Positions 28,623-39,464 of a stretch of 63,868 nucleotides of DNA are shown here, in pieces. The notes below the pieces were generated by a model, which saw nothing but the letters and a program-made list of their open reading frames with translations, was not told the DNA's origin and did no database searches. The DNA is from an uncultured Thermoanaerobaculia bacterium. Lineage in GTDB: Bacteria > Acidobacteriota > Thermoanaerobaculia > Multivoradales > Multivoraceae. The DNA lies in NCBI GenBank assembly GCA_951813015.1, contig CATOTG010000014.1, positions 1 through 63,868 of the forward strand. Direction: 5' to 3'. Every line of letters starts with the position of its first letter. The stretch's first letter is position 1. The translations under genes and the position numbers were made by a program.

Positions 28623-28864
28623 CAGTACCGGCGCCCATCCTCGATCAGCTCGCGGATCGACAGTCCGCCCAGGCTGTGGGACTTGCGGAAGTCCCGCAGA
28701 TTCGCGATCGCGGCGCGCACCTGGTCCTTGTCGGCGCCACGGTAGGGAATCAACTCGGCGACGGGGTGATCGTGCCGCGTGATGACGAACCTCTCGCCGG
28801 CCTGTACGCGCTTCAGGAGGCGCGGCAGATGGGTCTTGGCCTCGAACACACCGACCTCTGACAT
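28622..28864 (-). CDS. Phd/YefM-type antitoxin
   Basis: An 80-residue antitoxin. The start MSEVGVFEAKTHLPRLLKRV at 28864 has a purine-rich site (aaggagcc) before it, and is preferred over the ATG at 28897. The sequence continues ERFVITRHDHPVAELIPYRG, the Phd/YefM fold signature, with a C-terminal toxin-binding tail ending IRELIEDGRRY. Overlaps the toxin start. A perfect palindrome lies 34 bases upstream. Confidence 0.9.
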   Translation of the reverse strand: MSEVGVFEAKTHLPRLLKRVQAGERFVITRHDHPVAELIPYRGADKDQVRAAIANLRDFRKSHSLGGLSIRELIEDGRRY

Positions 28865-28897
28865 GGGGGGCTCCTTCCCGAAACGTGACGAATCCAA

Positions 28898-28912
28898 CTA
28901 GTCTCAGACTAG
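28898..28912. promoter_or_regulatory. Palindromic operator of the Phd/VapC module
   Basis: CTAGTCTCAGACTAG is a perfect 7+1+7 palindrome just upstream of the antitoxin, a likely autoregulatory site. The 333 bases from here to 29245 hold nothing else that I can support as a gene. Confidence 0.75.
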
Positions 28913-29245
28913 ATCGACCCATGGTCGAGGGTCAACTCCTCCTTCCATCCAGGACTCCTCCTCGCTCCCTCTCGCGGCGAGGGGGGAGCATGCGTTCGCG
29001 GTCCCCTCAGCCGCAGCCCGGCCGTGGGCTCTACAGCGAAGCACATGCGGTGGCTTGTGGGGATCGCGCGAGACGGCGTCTGCCTTCCCCTGCCCTGCCG
29101 CGCTTCTCACTGACAAAGACGGAACCTGTCTCCCGAAGCCGGGAACTGGCTGAGTGACGCCGATCCAGGATCAACCCGCGCTACCGGCCGTGGAGCTTCC
29201 CCGAGCAAATCGTTTCCGCGCATACCGCTGTACGATCCCTCCACC

Positions 29246-30166
29246 ATGCGCAAGCAGCTTGCCTCCGGCGTCGAACTCCGGAACGCGAGTTCCGACGCGG
29301 ACTACGCGGCGATCGTCGAGCTCCAGCGGCTGACCTGGGGCGAACGCTTCGACGACGCCGTGCCGCCGGCGATTCTCATGATCTCCCGCAAGATGGGCGG
29401 CGTGGTCGCCGGCGCCTTCGACGAGGACGACCGGATGCTCGGCTTCATCTACGGGTTGAGCGGCTTCCGCCACGGACGGCGGGCGCACTGGTCCCACATG
29501 CTGGCGGTGACGCGCGAGGCCCGGGGCCGCGGTCTGGGGCGCGAGCTCAAGGCGTTCCAGCGCGAGATCCTGCTGCCGCTCGGCGTCGAGACGGTCTACT
29601 GGACCTACGACCCTCTGGTCGCGCGCAACGCGAACCTGAACCTGAACCGGCTGGGCGCCCTGCCGGTCGAGTACGTCGTCAACATGTACGGCGAGGACAC
29701 CGGCAGCGTGCTGCACAGCGGGCTGGGCACGGACCGTTTCGTCGTCGCCTGGCCGATCGCGACTTCCCGCGTCGACTGGCTGATCAACGCCGCGCCGGCA
29801 GCCGCGCCGACCCGGGCCGTCCCGCCCTTTCCCGTCGACGAGACGTTGCCGGAGACCGCCTGGGTCGAAGCGCCGCCGAACATCGGCGCCATCCTGCGCT
29901 CCTCGCCGGAGACCGCGTTCGACTGGCGCCGGCGGACCCGGGCGCAGTTCCAGGAGCTCCTGGGGGCGGGTCATGAAGTGACCGGGTTCACCTGGCGGAA
30001 CGAGGGAGCGGAACCGGATGCCGGCCGGGACCCGGGTGGCGCGGTCCCGCGTCAGTTGCGAACCAGTCCGGGCGCCCGTCATCGGGAGCGCGGATGGCAC
30101 GCCGACGCACCCGGCAGTCCGGAGCGGCGCTACTACTATCGGCTGGAACGGACGGACTCGAAGTGA
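29246..30166 (+). CDS. GNAT-family acyltransferase, probably acting with the adjacent racemase
   Basis: A GNAT acyltransferase of ~306 residues. MLAVTREARGRGLGRELKAF is the acyl-CoA-binding motif A. VYWTYDPLVARNANLNLNRL and VEYVVNMYGEDTG are typical of the GNATs encoded beside OSBS/NSAR enzymes, where the known role is succinylation of amino acids. The last ~50 residues, after FTWRNEG, are coded by a partial copy of the dispersed palindrome (30016-30098), after which RRYYYRLERTD resumes. The stop overlaps the GTG of the racemase gene. Confidence 0.85.
   Translation: MRKQLASGVELRNASSDADYAAIVELQRLTWGERFDDAVPPAILMISRKMGGVVAGAFDEDDRMLGFIYGLSGFRHGRRAHWSHMLAVTREARGRGLGRELKAFQREILLPLGVETVYWTYDPLVARNANLNLNRLGALPVEYVVNMYGEDTGSVLHSGLGTDRFVVAWPIATSRVDWLINAAPAAAPTRAVPPFPVDETLPETAWVEAPPNIGAILRSSPETAFDWRRRTRAQFQELLGAGHEVTGFTWRNEGAEPDAGRDPGGAVPRQLRTSPGARHRERGWHADAPGSPERRYYYRLERTDSK
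30016..30098. repeat. Dispersed structured repeat, copy C, inside the GNAT gene
   Basis: Contains acccgggtggcgcgg and hairpin 2 of the family (30068-30093: CCGGGCGCCCG, loop tcat, CGGGAGCGCGG, two mismatched pairs) plus the flanking gcgaaccagtcc and gcggatggc of copy A. It keeps the GNAT frame open. Confidence 0.75.
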
Positions 30167-31290
30167 GCCTGCAGATCGACTCGATCACCCTGCGGGAGAT
30201 CCGGCTGCCCCTGGTCGAGCCGTTCCGCATCTCCTCCGGCGTCACGACGACGCGGCGCATCCTGCTGCTGGAGCTGATCGACGCGGACGGGGCAAGGGCG
30301 TGGTCCGAATGCGTCGCCGGCGACTTCCCGAACTACACGCCCGAGAGCATCGACACGGCGACGCTGGCGATCCGCGAGTGGTTGGCGCCGCGGGTGCTCG
30401 GCCAGCTCTTCGAGACGCCGCAGGACGTGTCGGCCGCGCTGTCGGAAGACCTGAGAGGCCACGAGATGGCGCAGGCAGCGATCGAGATGGGCGCCTGGGC
30501 GCTTGCCGCGACGAAGGCCGGGCAGAGTCTCTCGTCGCTGCTCGGCGGCACGCGGAAACGGATCGGCACGGGCATCTCGATCGGCATTCAGAACTCGCCC
30601 GAGGAGCTGGCCGACAAGGCCGAGAAGGCGCTGGACGAGGGCTACCGGAAGATCAAACTGAAGATCAAGCCCGGCCAGGACCTTGCGTACCTGCACGCCG
30701 TCCGCGATCGGCTCGGCCCCGATGCCCCCTTGATGGCCGACGCGAACAACGCCTACACCCTGGACGACGTGGACCACCTCGTCCAGCTCGACGACCTCGA
30801 CCTGGTGATGATCGAGCAGCCGCTGGCCTGGGACGACGTCGCCCGACACGCCGAACTCCAGCGGCGGATGCGAACGCCAATCTGCCTCGACGAATCGATC
30901 ACGAACATCGCCCGGGCCGAGGACATGATCCGGCTTCGAAGCGGGCAGATCATCAACATCAAGCCGGGCCGGGTCGCCGGGTTCACGGCGTCCATCGCCA
31001 TCCACGACCTCTGCGCGGCGAACGACATTCCGGTCTGGTGCGGCGGCATGCTGGAAAGCGGCATCGGCCGCGCCTGCAACGTAGCCCTCGCCTCCCTGCC
31101 GAACTTCACGATCCCCGGCGACGTGAGCCCCAGCAACCGCTACTGGGCGCGCGACATCGTGTCGCCGGAGTGGACAATGGACGCCGACGGCCGGGTCGAC
31201 GTGCCGGACCGCCCCGGTTTGGGCGTCAAGGTCGACCGCGACCGGATCGAAGCGCTGACCGTCCAGCGGGTAACGCTGGGCCTGACCTAG
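30163..31290 (+). CDS. Enolase-superfamily OSBS / N-succinylamino acid racemase
   Basis: A muconate-lactonizing-subgroup enolase enzyme of 375 residues. The GTG start at 30163 overlaps the GNAT stop. LVEPFRISSGVTTTRRILLL is the capping domain. KIKLKIKPG holds the catalytic lysine of the K-x-K motif, LMADANNAY, IEQPL and CLDESITN the three metal ligands, and IINIKPGRVAG the second lysine. GGMLESGIGRACN is the family C-terminal loop. No other menaquinone gene is near and a GNAT is fused in the operon, so N-succinylamino acid racemase (D- to L-amino acid conversion) is more likely than o-succinylbenzoate synthase, although many such enzymes do both. Confidence 0.85.
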   Translation: MSLQIDSITLREIRLPLVEPFRISSGVTTTRRILLLELIDADGARAWSECVAGDFPNYTPESIDTATLAIREWLAPRVLGQLFETPQDVSAALSEDLRGHEMAQAAIEMGAWALAATKAGQSLSSLLGGTRKRIGTGISIGIQNSPEELADKAEKALDEGYRKIKLKIKPGQDLAYLHAVRDRLGPDAPLMADANNAYTLDDVDHLVQLDDLDLVMIEQPLAWDDVARHAELQRRMRTPICLDESITNIARAEDMIRLRSGQIINIKPGRVAGFTASIAIHDLCAANDIPVWCGGMLESGIGRACNVALASLPNFTIPGDVSPSNRYWARDIVSPEWTMDADGRVDVPDRPGLGVKVDRDRIEALTVQRVTLGLT

Positions 31291-31300
31291 ACTCCCCGCT

Positions 31301-32671
31301 GTGCTGGTTTCGCTATCCATCCGGAACTTCAAGAGCATTCGCGAAGCGCATGTACGCTTCGGACCATTCACGTGCTTCATCGGCCACAACGGGGTCGGGA
31401 AGAGCAACCTCTTCGACGCGATCCGGTTTCTCAGCGCCCTGGCAGATCGGGAGATTCCGGAAGCTGCCACAGCTGTGAGGCCGGCGAGCGACGGCGGCTA
31501 TTCGCCGCTCGACCTCGTGTTCGCCCGGAATCCGCAACGCTCGATCGAGCTGTGCGCAAACATGGTGGCGCCGCCCCGGATTGAAGACGACTTCGGAGAG
31601 ACGGCGACGCCCAGCACGACGCTCCTCACGTACGAGATCAGGCTCGGCTATCACGAGGACTCAGATCGGCTGCTCGTGGAAAGGGAAAGCCTGACCCACG
31701 CGAAGCTTGGAGACTTCAAGAGCTTCACCGGTTTCAGATCGGCCAGCGAGTTCCGGAAGTCCGTGGCGTTGGGCGGGCGGAGAGGCGGACCCCTGATCTC
31801 CACCAGGGGCGACAGGATTCAGCTTCACGGCGACGGGGGAAGCCGCGGCCGTCCGGCGCCGGTGGGCAAATCGCCGCTCACGGTCCTTGGAGGAACGAAC
31901 ACGTCGGACTATCCGACGGTTCTCGCGGCCAAGAGGGAGATGGCGTCGTGGCGGGTTCTTCACCTCGAGCCGAGCGCCATGAGGACGCCGGATACCCGCG
32001 GCGCGCCGTGTCACGTCGCCGCATCCGGCCGCCACATGCCGGCAACGCTCCGCGCGCTGGTCGCCGGCGAGCCGGATGCCAAGGCCGAGCTCCTCTTTCG
32101 TCTCCGACAACTGAACTCCGACATCGCCGACCTCGATGTCTACTCGGACGAGGTGCGCGATCAGCTCGCCCTCCGGGCTCGCGTGCCCGGAGTCAATCGG
32201 TGGCTCTACGCCCGGTCGCTTTCGGACGGCACGTTGCGGTACGTCGCCCTTGTTCTGATGCTGGCCGATGTGCGGGATCGCGCCGTTCTCTGCATGGAGG
32301 AGCCGGAGAACGGCATCCACCCTTCGCGCGTGCCGAATCTGGCAGAACTCCTGAAGGACTATGCCGTCGATGTCGATGGTCCGGTCGCCCCGGACAATCC
32401 GCTGCGCCAGGTCGTGCTGAACTCGCACTCGCCGGAGATCGCGAGGCAGCTCTCCTTCGGCGACATCGTGCTCGTGGAGCGGGCCGTGACCGGGAACGAG
32501 GGTCCCGTCAGCGTGTTCAGGCCCGTTGCCGGAGAATGGCGGTCGGAGATGGAACCCGGCGACATCGCGTCGCGGCCCATTGACCGGCAGGCCGTGGTTG
32601 ATTTCATCGGCGGCTCCCCCTTGAGCAAGGAGTTCGAGCAGTTGCCGTTGGAGTTCGGATCGGCGAGATGA
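31301..32671 (+). CDS. AAA (AAA_21/RecF-like) ATPase of a candidate defence pair
   Basis: A 456-residue SMC/RecF-type ATPase. Starts at a GTG with VSLSIRNFKSIREAHVRFG, then Walker A FIGHNGVGKSNLFDAI. A signature-like SLSDGTLRYVALVLML precedes Walker B (VLCMEEPENGIHPSRV) and the H-loop (VVLNSHSPEIARQL). This is the layout of AAA_21 and OLD-like ATPases. It overlaps the next gene, which looks like a DUF4276 (TOPRIM-like) protein. ATPase plus TOPRIM pairs include PARIS and OLD-type phage defence. The role here is inferred from that pairing, not demonstrated. Confidence 0.85.
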   Translation: MLVSLSIRNFKSIREAHVRFGPFTCFIGHNGVGKSNLFDAIRFLSALADREIPEAATAVRPASDGGYSPLDLVFARNPQRSIELCANMVAPPRIEDDFGETATPSTTLLTYEIRLGYHEDSDRLLVERESLTHAKLGDFKSFTGFRSASEFRKSVALGGRRGGPLISTRGDRIQLHGDGGSRGRPAPVGKSPLTVLGGTNTSDYPTVLAAKREMASWRVLHLEPSAMRTPDTRGAPCHVAASGRHMPATLRALVAGEPDAKAELLFRLRQLNSDIADLDVYSDEVRDQLALRARVPGVNRWLYARSLSDGTLRYVALVLMLADVRDRAVLCMEEPENGIHPSRVPNLAELLKDYAVDVDGPVAPDNPLRQVVLNSHSPEIARQLSFGDIVLVERAVTGNEGPVSVFRPVAGEWRSEMEPGDIASRPIDRQAVVDFIGGSPLSKEFEQLPLEFGSAR

Positions 32672-33275
32672 GGCGTCAGTTGACGTGGTCCGTACTTGCG
32701 GATGGAGGGACGGACCGAATGCTCGTTCCCATCATCCAATGGGCCATACACCAGCTCGACCCGACTGTGGAGGTGCTCGAACCGCAGTTCAGGAAGCGAC
32801 GCCGGAGCATCAGCGAGGATCTTGAAGAGTACGGCATCGGTTCGATGCTGGTCTTCGTGCACCGGGACTCGGAGAACCTGACGCTCGAGGCGCGGCTGAG
32901 GGAGTTCGACGAGCTCACCATCAGGATGTGGCGCCCGTGGTGCCCGTTCGGATGTCCGAAGCCTGGGTTCTCTTCAACGGAACCGCTATTGCGAGGGCCG
33001 CTGGTTCGGCTTCCGCCGAGGTTCCGGTGCCGAGCGTTGCGGAGTTGGAGCGAATCAGCGACCCGAAAGCCCGTTTGGACGACCTTCTCGTCGGGGCGGC
33101 AGGACGACCGACCGGCCGACGAGGAAGGGTCTTCCGACGTTCGATCGTGGAGCGACGGGTGAGCGTGGCTGGCTACATCTCCGACTACGGTCCGCTGGAG
33201 GATGTGCCCGCGTTCGCCAGATTCCAGGAAACGCTGGCCACACGCTACCCGTACGAAACTGCCGGTCGCAGGTGA
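32668..33275 (+). CDS. DUF4276-like (TOPRIM-related) partner, frameshifted
   Basis: Begins MRRQLTWSVLADGGTDRMLV at 32668, four bases inside the ATPase gene. The first part has the strand-loop of DUF4276 (VLADGGTDRMLVPIIQWAI) and SMLVFVHRDSENL in the position of the D-x-D strand. A frame change near 32930 leads to VPVRMSEAWVLFNGTAIARA, equivalent to the E-x-W-L block, and a C-terminal helical part (VPSVAELERISDPKARLDDL). DUF4276 is considered related to TOPRIM nucleases. Catalytic activity is unproven here, and the active-site acidic set is not complete in an obvious way. Confidence 0.7.
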
Positions 33276-33311
33276 GGCCTCGGCGAGCCGCCGGCTTTCG
33301 GACCGGGTGCT

Positions 33312-33335
33312 GCCCGGCCGGCCTTCGGGCCGGGC
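33312..33335. terminator. GC-rich hairpin between convergent genes
   Basis: GCCCGGC and GCCGGGC bracket a loop containing cttcgg, in a run of related gctgcccggc units (33308-33347). No T-run follows. Could terminate both converging genes. Confidence 0.5.
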
Positions 33336-33348
33336 GCTGCCCGGCTGC

Positions 33349-34140
<792 letters not shown>

Positions 34141-34341
34141 TTGTCTGCTCCTGTTCGCTTGCGGGGCCGTTCCTGGCCGTTCATGGAAGGCCGCGAGACT
34201 AGCAGCAGCCCCGGCGCCCCGGCAGCGATCAGGCGCCCGTCCGGCAAGCCTGGCTCTACGGCACCCTGTCGATTGCGCTCTTCGTGGGTTTCATCGCGCT
34301 GGGGTTGCGGCGCCGCGGTCGTCGCGACGAGGGAGCCTGGC

Positions 34342-34515
34342 GGGCCGCCCGCAATCCCGGGAACAAGGGCGACCGAGGAGCTGAGCCCGTGTGGCGCGTT
34401 CCGCGCCACACGCGCCCCACCTCCGGGTGCGAGTCATCGAGCACCCGGATGGCGCGATGCCAGGCGGGATGCATGACCGATCGAATGCAGCGCGACTCTT
34501 GCCGCGGGCTGCTAG
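34342..34515. repeat. Dispersed structured repeat, copy B
   Basis: Second near-complete copy of the element at 25651, in the 388-base gap before the nicotinamidase-like gene; nothing else is visible in that gap. Hairpin 1 (34389-34411) is GTGTGGCGCG paired with CGCGCCACAC, differing from copy A by a compensated pair. Hairpin 2 (34423-34448) pairs CCGGGTGC with GCACCCGG. It ends in gcgggctgctagc, 14 bases before the next ATG. Confidence 0.92.
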
Positions 34516-34528
34516 CGTTGCGGCCGAC

Positions 34529-35581
34529 ATGCGCTTCTGCCTCTACCCCCGGGCGCCGGAACGGATGCCGACCCGTACCGGAGCGGCGACTGGTCGTACG
34601 ACCCCGAGCCGAACCCGGGTCGCGGCGGCGGCCGCCGCGTGGCGCAGCCGCCACGACCTCGCCCCCGCGACCGGCGACGAGGCTCGCCGCATCCTCCTGC
34701 TGGTCGACGAGCAGAGGGACTTCTGCCTGCCCCGGGGCTCGCTCTACGTGGGCGGGCGCTCGGGCCGCGGCGCGATCGGGGACACCGACCGCGTGGTCCG
34801 CTTCATCTACCGGAACCTGGGCAACCTGAGCGAGATCGCCTCCAGCCTCGACAGCCACACGCCGCAGCAGATCTTCTTCTCTTCGTTCTGGGTGGACGCC
34901 GCGGGCAACCAGCTCGACAGCTACCGTGAGGTGCTCGCGTCCGAGGTCGAAGCCGGCGAGGCGGCGCCCAACCCCGCCCTTGCCGGCTGGTTCGGCGACG
35001 GCACCGTGGAGTGGCTCGGGCGCCAGGCCCTCGACTACTGCCGGCGGCTGGAGGCGACCGGACGGTACCGCCTGACCCTGTGGCCGCCGCACTGCTTCCT
35101 GGGCAGCGAGGGACACGGCCTGGTCGGCGCCGTGCAGGAAGCCCGGTTGTTCTTCAGCTATGCGCGCAGCGCCGAGACGCCGATTCTGATCAAGGGCACG
35201 AACGCTCTGACCGAGTACTACTCCGTGCTCGCGCCCGAGGTTCTCGTCCGCCACGACGGCGAGAAGCTGGACGAGCGCAACGAGACGCTGATCGACTGGC
35301 TGCTCGAGGCCGACGCCCTGATCGTCGCCGGCCAGGCGGCCAGCCACTGCGTGCGGAGCACGGTCGACGACCTGCTGGCCGAGATGAAGGCCCGAGGCGT
35401 TGCCGCCCGCAAGCTCCACATCCTCGCCGACTGCATGTCGGCGGTCGCGGTGCCGGACCCGGCGAACGCCGGGGACTTCGTGGCGGACTTCACGCCCGAA
35501 GTCGAGGCGGCGATGAAGCGCTGGCGGGCGGCCGGCGTCCACATCGCGAGTTCGGACGACGACGCCTCCAACTGGGGCTGA
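34529..35581 (+). CDS. Nicotinamidase-like isochorismatase-superfamily hydrolase
   Basis: A cysteine hydrolase of up to 350 residues, long for nicotinamidases (~200). RRILLLVDEQRDFCLPRGSL carries the catalytic aspartate. SLDSHTPQQIFFSSFW is the metal-loop equivalent and LWPPHCFLGSEGHGLV the D/P-H-C block. ILIKGTNALTEYYSVLAPE holds the lysine and VAGQAASHCVRSTVDDL the nucleophilic cysteine. The first ~50 residues read poorly in this frame, while another frame gives DPYRSGDWSYDPEPN, so an indel near 34570 is possible. Next to nadE and pncB, it probably converts nicotinamide to nicotinate. Confidence 0.82.
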   Translation: MRFCLYPRAPERMPTRTGAATGRTTPSRTRVAAAAAAWRSRHDLAPATGDEARRILLLVDEQRDFCLPRGSLYVGGRSGRGAIGDTDRVVRFIYRNLGNLSEIASSLDSHTPQQIFFSSFWVDAAGNQLDSYREVLASEVEAGEAAPNPALAGWFGDGTVEWLGRQALDYCRRLEATGRYRLTLWPPHCFLGSEGHGLVGAVQEARLFFSYARSAETPILIKGTNALTEYYSVLAPEVLVRHDGEKLDERNETLIDWLLEADALIVAGQAASHCVRSTVDDLLAEMKARGVAARKLHILADCMSAVAVPDPANAGDFVADFTPEVEAAMKRWRAAGVHIASSDDDASNWG

Positions 35582-35584
35582 CCG

Positions 35585-35660
35585 GGAAACTGCCGGTCCC
35601 GCGGAAAACGGCAGAGCTTTTTCCCGCCGGGCCTTGGAAACCCGGCAGACCGGTTTCCCA
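35585..35660. repeat. Hairpin repeats after the nicotinamidase-like gene
   Basis: Starts with a copy (35585-35610) of the 26-bp motif found inverted at 12235-12260 (actgccggtcccgcggaaaa). A CTGCCG...CGGCAG hairpin is followed by agctttttcccg, which could act as a terminator. A second gccgggccttggaaacccggc hairpin lies at 35627. Confidence 0.65.
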
Positions 35661-35761
35661 CAGCTGCCGCAGCCTCGGCCACTACGGCGGATCGATACGA
35701 GACGGTGACCGGAATCAACCCCGGAAAGGTACAGGCGCCCCCGGCCTTCTGGCCGGCGCCC

Positions 35762-37858
<2,097 letters not shown>

Positions 37859-37877
37859 GCCGGATTATGAACGAACG

Positions 37878-38020
37878 GCGTCCCCGCGTGTGCGGACAGC
37901 CGGTCGATGCAGTGCTCGCGGAGTCGCACGCAGCACCGGCGCCCCCGCGTGCGCGGACCCGGCGAGCCTGCCGCTGTCGACGGAGGTGGCGCACGCCCGG
38001 GCGCCCCCGCGTGTGCGGAC
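37878..38020. repeat. Three 21-bp direct repeats with 60/62-bp spacing
   Basis: ggcg(t/c)ccccgcgtg(t/c)gcggac at 37878-37898, 37938-37958 and 38000-38020, in the 193-base gap between pncB and nadE. The intervening sequences are unrelated to each other. Too short and too few for a CRISPR array. Confidence 0.85.
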
Positions 38021-38051
38021 ACGGCCAGGTGCGCGGACCTCCTGGTCCGCA

Positions 38052-39464
38052 TCAGGCCAGGGCGGCGGCCGCGTGCGACGCCGCCAGGCTGTCGCACTGT
38101 TCCAGCAGGCCTGGCGTGACCTCGACCGGCGCCGGCCCGCGAGCTTCGAGGTCCAGCAGCGCCGGCGGCAGGGAAGCCACCTCGCGCCCCGCCGCCTCGC
38201 GGGCGGCGTCGAGCGACGGCAGCGGCCCAAGCAGCCGGCCCTCCTCCAGCACCGGCAAGAGCAGGTCGCGGCCGCCGGGGTCGTCCAGGCCGGCGGCATC
38301 CCCCCTCTGCTCGAGCGCATGGATCACGTCCCGCTCCAGGGCGCCGTCGGCGGCCCGGTAGCGACGCACCTGCAGCCGCCCCGGCAGGGATCTCTTGCCG
38401 ACGCCGGCGCCGAACTTGAACACCGGCCGCCACCGTGCTCCACCGGCCCGCTTGATGGCCGACAGCTTGTAGACGCCCCCCAGCGCGCCGGCGCCCGCGG
38501 CCGTGACCAGACAGGTGCCGACGCCCCAGGTGTCGATTGCCGCGCCGGCCCGCCGCAGCGCCAGGATCTTCTTCTCGTCCAGGTTGTCGCTGACCACGAT
38601 GGCAACGTCCTGAAGCCCCGCCTCGTCGAGCCGCCGCCGCGCCGCGCGGCTCTGCAGCAACAGGTCTCCCGAGTCCAGGCGGATGCCGAGCAGCCGCTGG
38701 CCGCGCCCCTCCAGCACCCGCGCGGTGGCGATAGCGTGCTCGATCCCGCGCTCCACGTCGTAGGTGTCGACCAGCAGGACGCAGTTGTTCGGCATCGTCT
38801 CGGCAAAGGCGTCGAACGCCTCGCGTTCCGAGTCGAAGGCCTGGACCCAACTGTGGGCGTGGGTGCCGCGCACGGGAATGCCGAAGCGCTGGCCCGCCTC
38901 GACGTTCGAGGTCGCGACGCAACCGCCGACATAGGCGGCCCGGCTGGCGCTCAGACCTCCGTCGAAGCCCTGTGCCCGCCGCAGTCCGAACTCCAGCACC
39001 GGCTGGCCGGGCGCGGCGATGTGGCACAGGCGGGCCGCCTTCGTCGCAACCAGCGTCTGGAAGTTGAAGATGTTGAGCACGGGCGTCTCGATCAACTGGC
39101 CGACCAGCAGCGGCGCCTCGACGCGCAGCAGCGGCTCCCGCGCGAACACGGCCGTGCCTTCAGGGACCGACGCCAGCGAGACGGACAGGTCGAGCCTCGG
39201 CAGCGCGTCCAGAAAACCGCGGTCGAACAGGGGCCGGCCGTCGCTGCCGGCGAGGCTTCGCAGGTACTCGACGTCCTCGGGTTCGAAGCGAAGGTCGAGG
39301 AGGAACTCCACCACCTGCTCCAGGCCCGCCGCGACGGCGAAGCCGCCGTCGAACGGGGTGTGGCGAATCGACAGATAGAAGCTGGCCCGGTCCAGGTGGC
39401 GGCCGTGCCGCCAGTATCCCTGGGCCATCGTCAACTGGTAGAGGTCGGTCGTGAGAGCGCTCAC
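38052..39464 (-). CDS. pncB: Nicotinate phosphoribosyltransferase
   Basis: Converts nicotinate and PRPP to nicotinate mononucleotide. 470 residues from a GTG that overlaps the elp3 stop (GTGA). TTDLYQLTMAQGYWRHG is the N-terminal signature. Others are GQLIETPVLNIFNFQTLVAT, EFGLRRAQGFDGGLSASRAA, VRGTHAHSWVQAF with the active-site His, GIRLDSGDLLLQS and TWGVGTCLVT. Intact. With nadE downstream and the nicotinamidase-like gene beside them, it completes most of a nicotinamide salvage route; the adenylyltransferase is not here. Confidence 0.95.
   Translation of the reverse strand: MSALTTDLYQLTMAQGYWRHGRHLDRASFYLSIRHTPFDGGFAVAAGLEQVVEFLLDLRFEPEDVEYLRSLAGSDGRPLFDRGFLDALPRLDLSVSLASVPEGTAVFAREPLLRVEAPLLVGQLIETPVLNIFNFQTLVATKAARLCHIAAPGQPVLEFGLRRAQGFDGGLSASRAAYVGGCVATSNVEAGQRFGIPVRGTHAHSWVQAFDSEREAFDAFAETMPNNCVLLVDTYDVERGIEHAIATARVLEGRGQRLLGIRLDSGDLLLQSRAARRRLDEAGLQDVAIVVSDNLDEKKILALRRAGAAIDTWGVGTCLVTAAGAGALGGVYKLSAIKRAGGARWRPVFKFGAGVGKRSLPGRLQVRRYRAADGALERDVIHALEQRGDAAGLDDPGGRDLLLPVLEEGRLLGPLPSLDAAREAAGREVASLPPALLDLEARGPAPVEVTPGLLEQCDSLAASHAAAALA

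Noticed and set aside
31301..33275. Gabija, Zorya, retron or other named defence system
   Set aside because: No UvrD-like helicase, reverse transcriptase or MotAB-like gene is adjacent; only the ATPase and DUF4276-like pair is present.
37878..38020. Possible mini CRISPR array (three repeats, unrelated spacers)
   Set aside because: Repeats are only ~21 bp and three in number, spacers are GC-rich like the genome, and the cas operon is 20 kb away.
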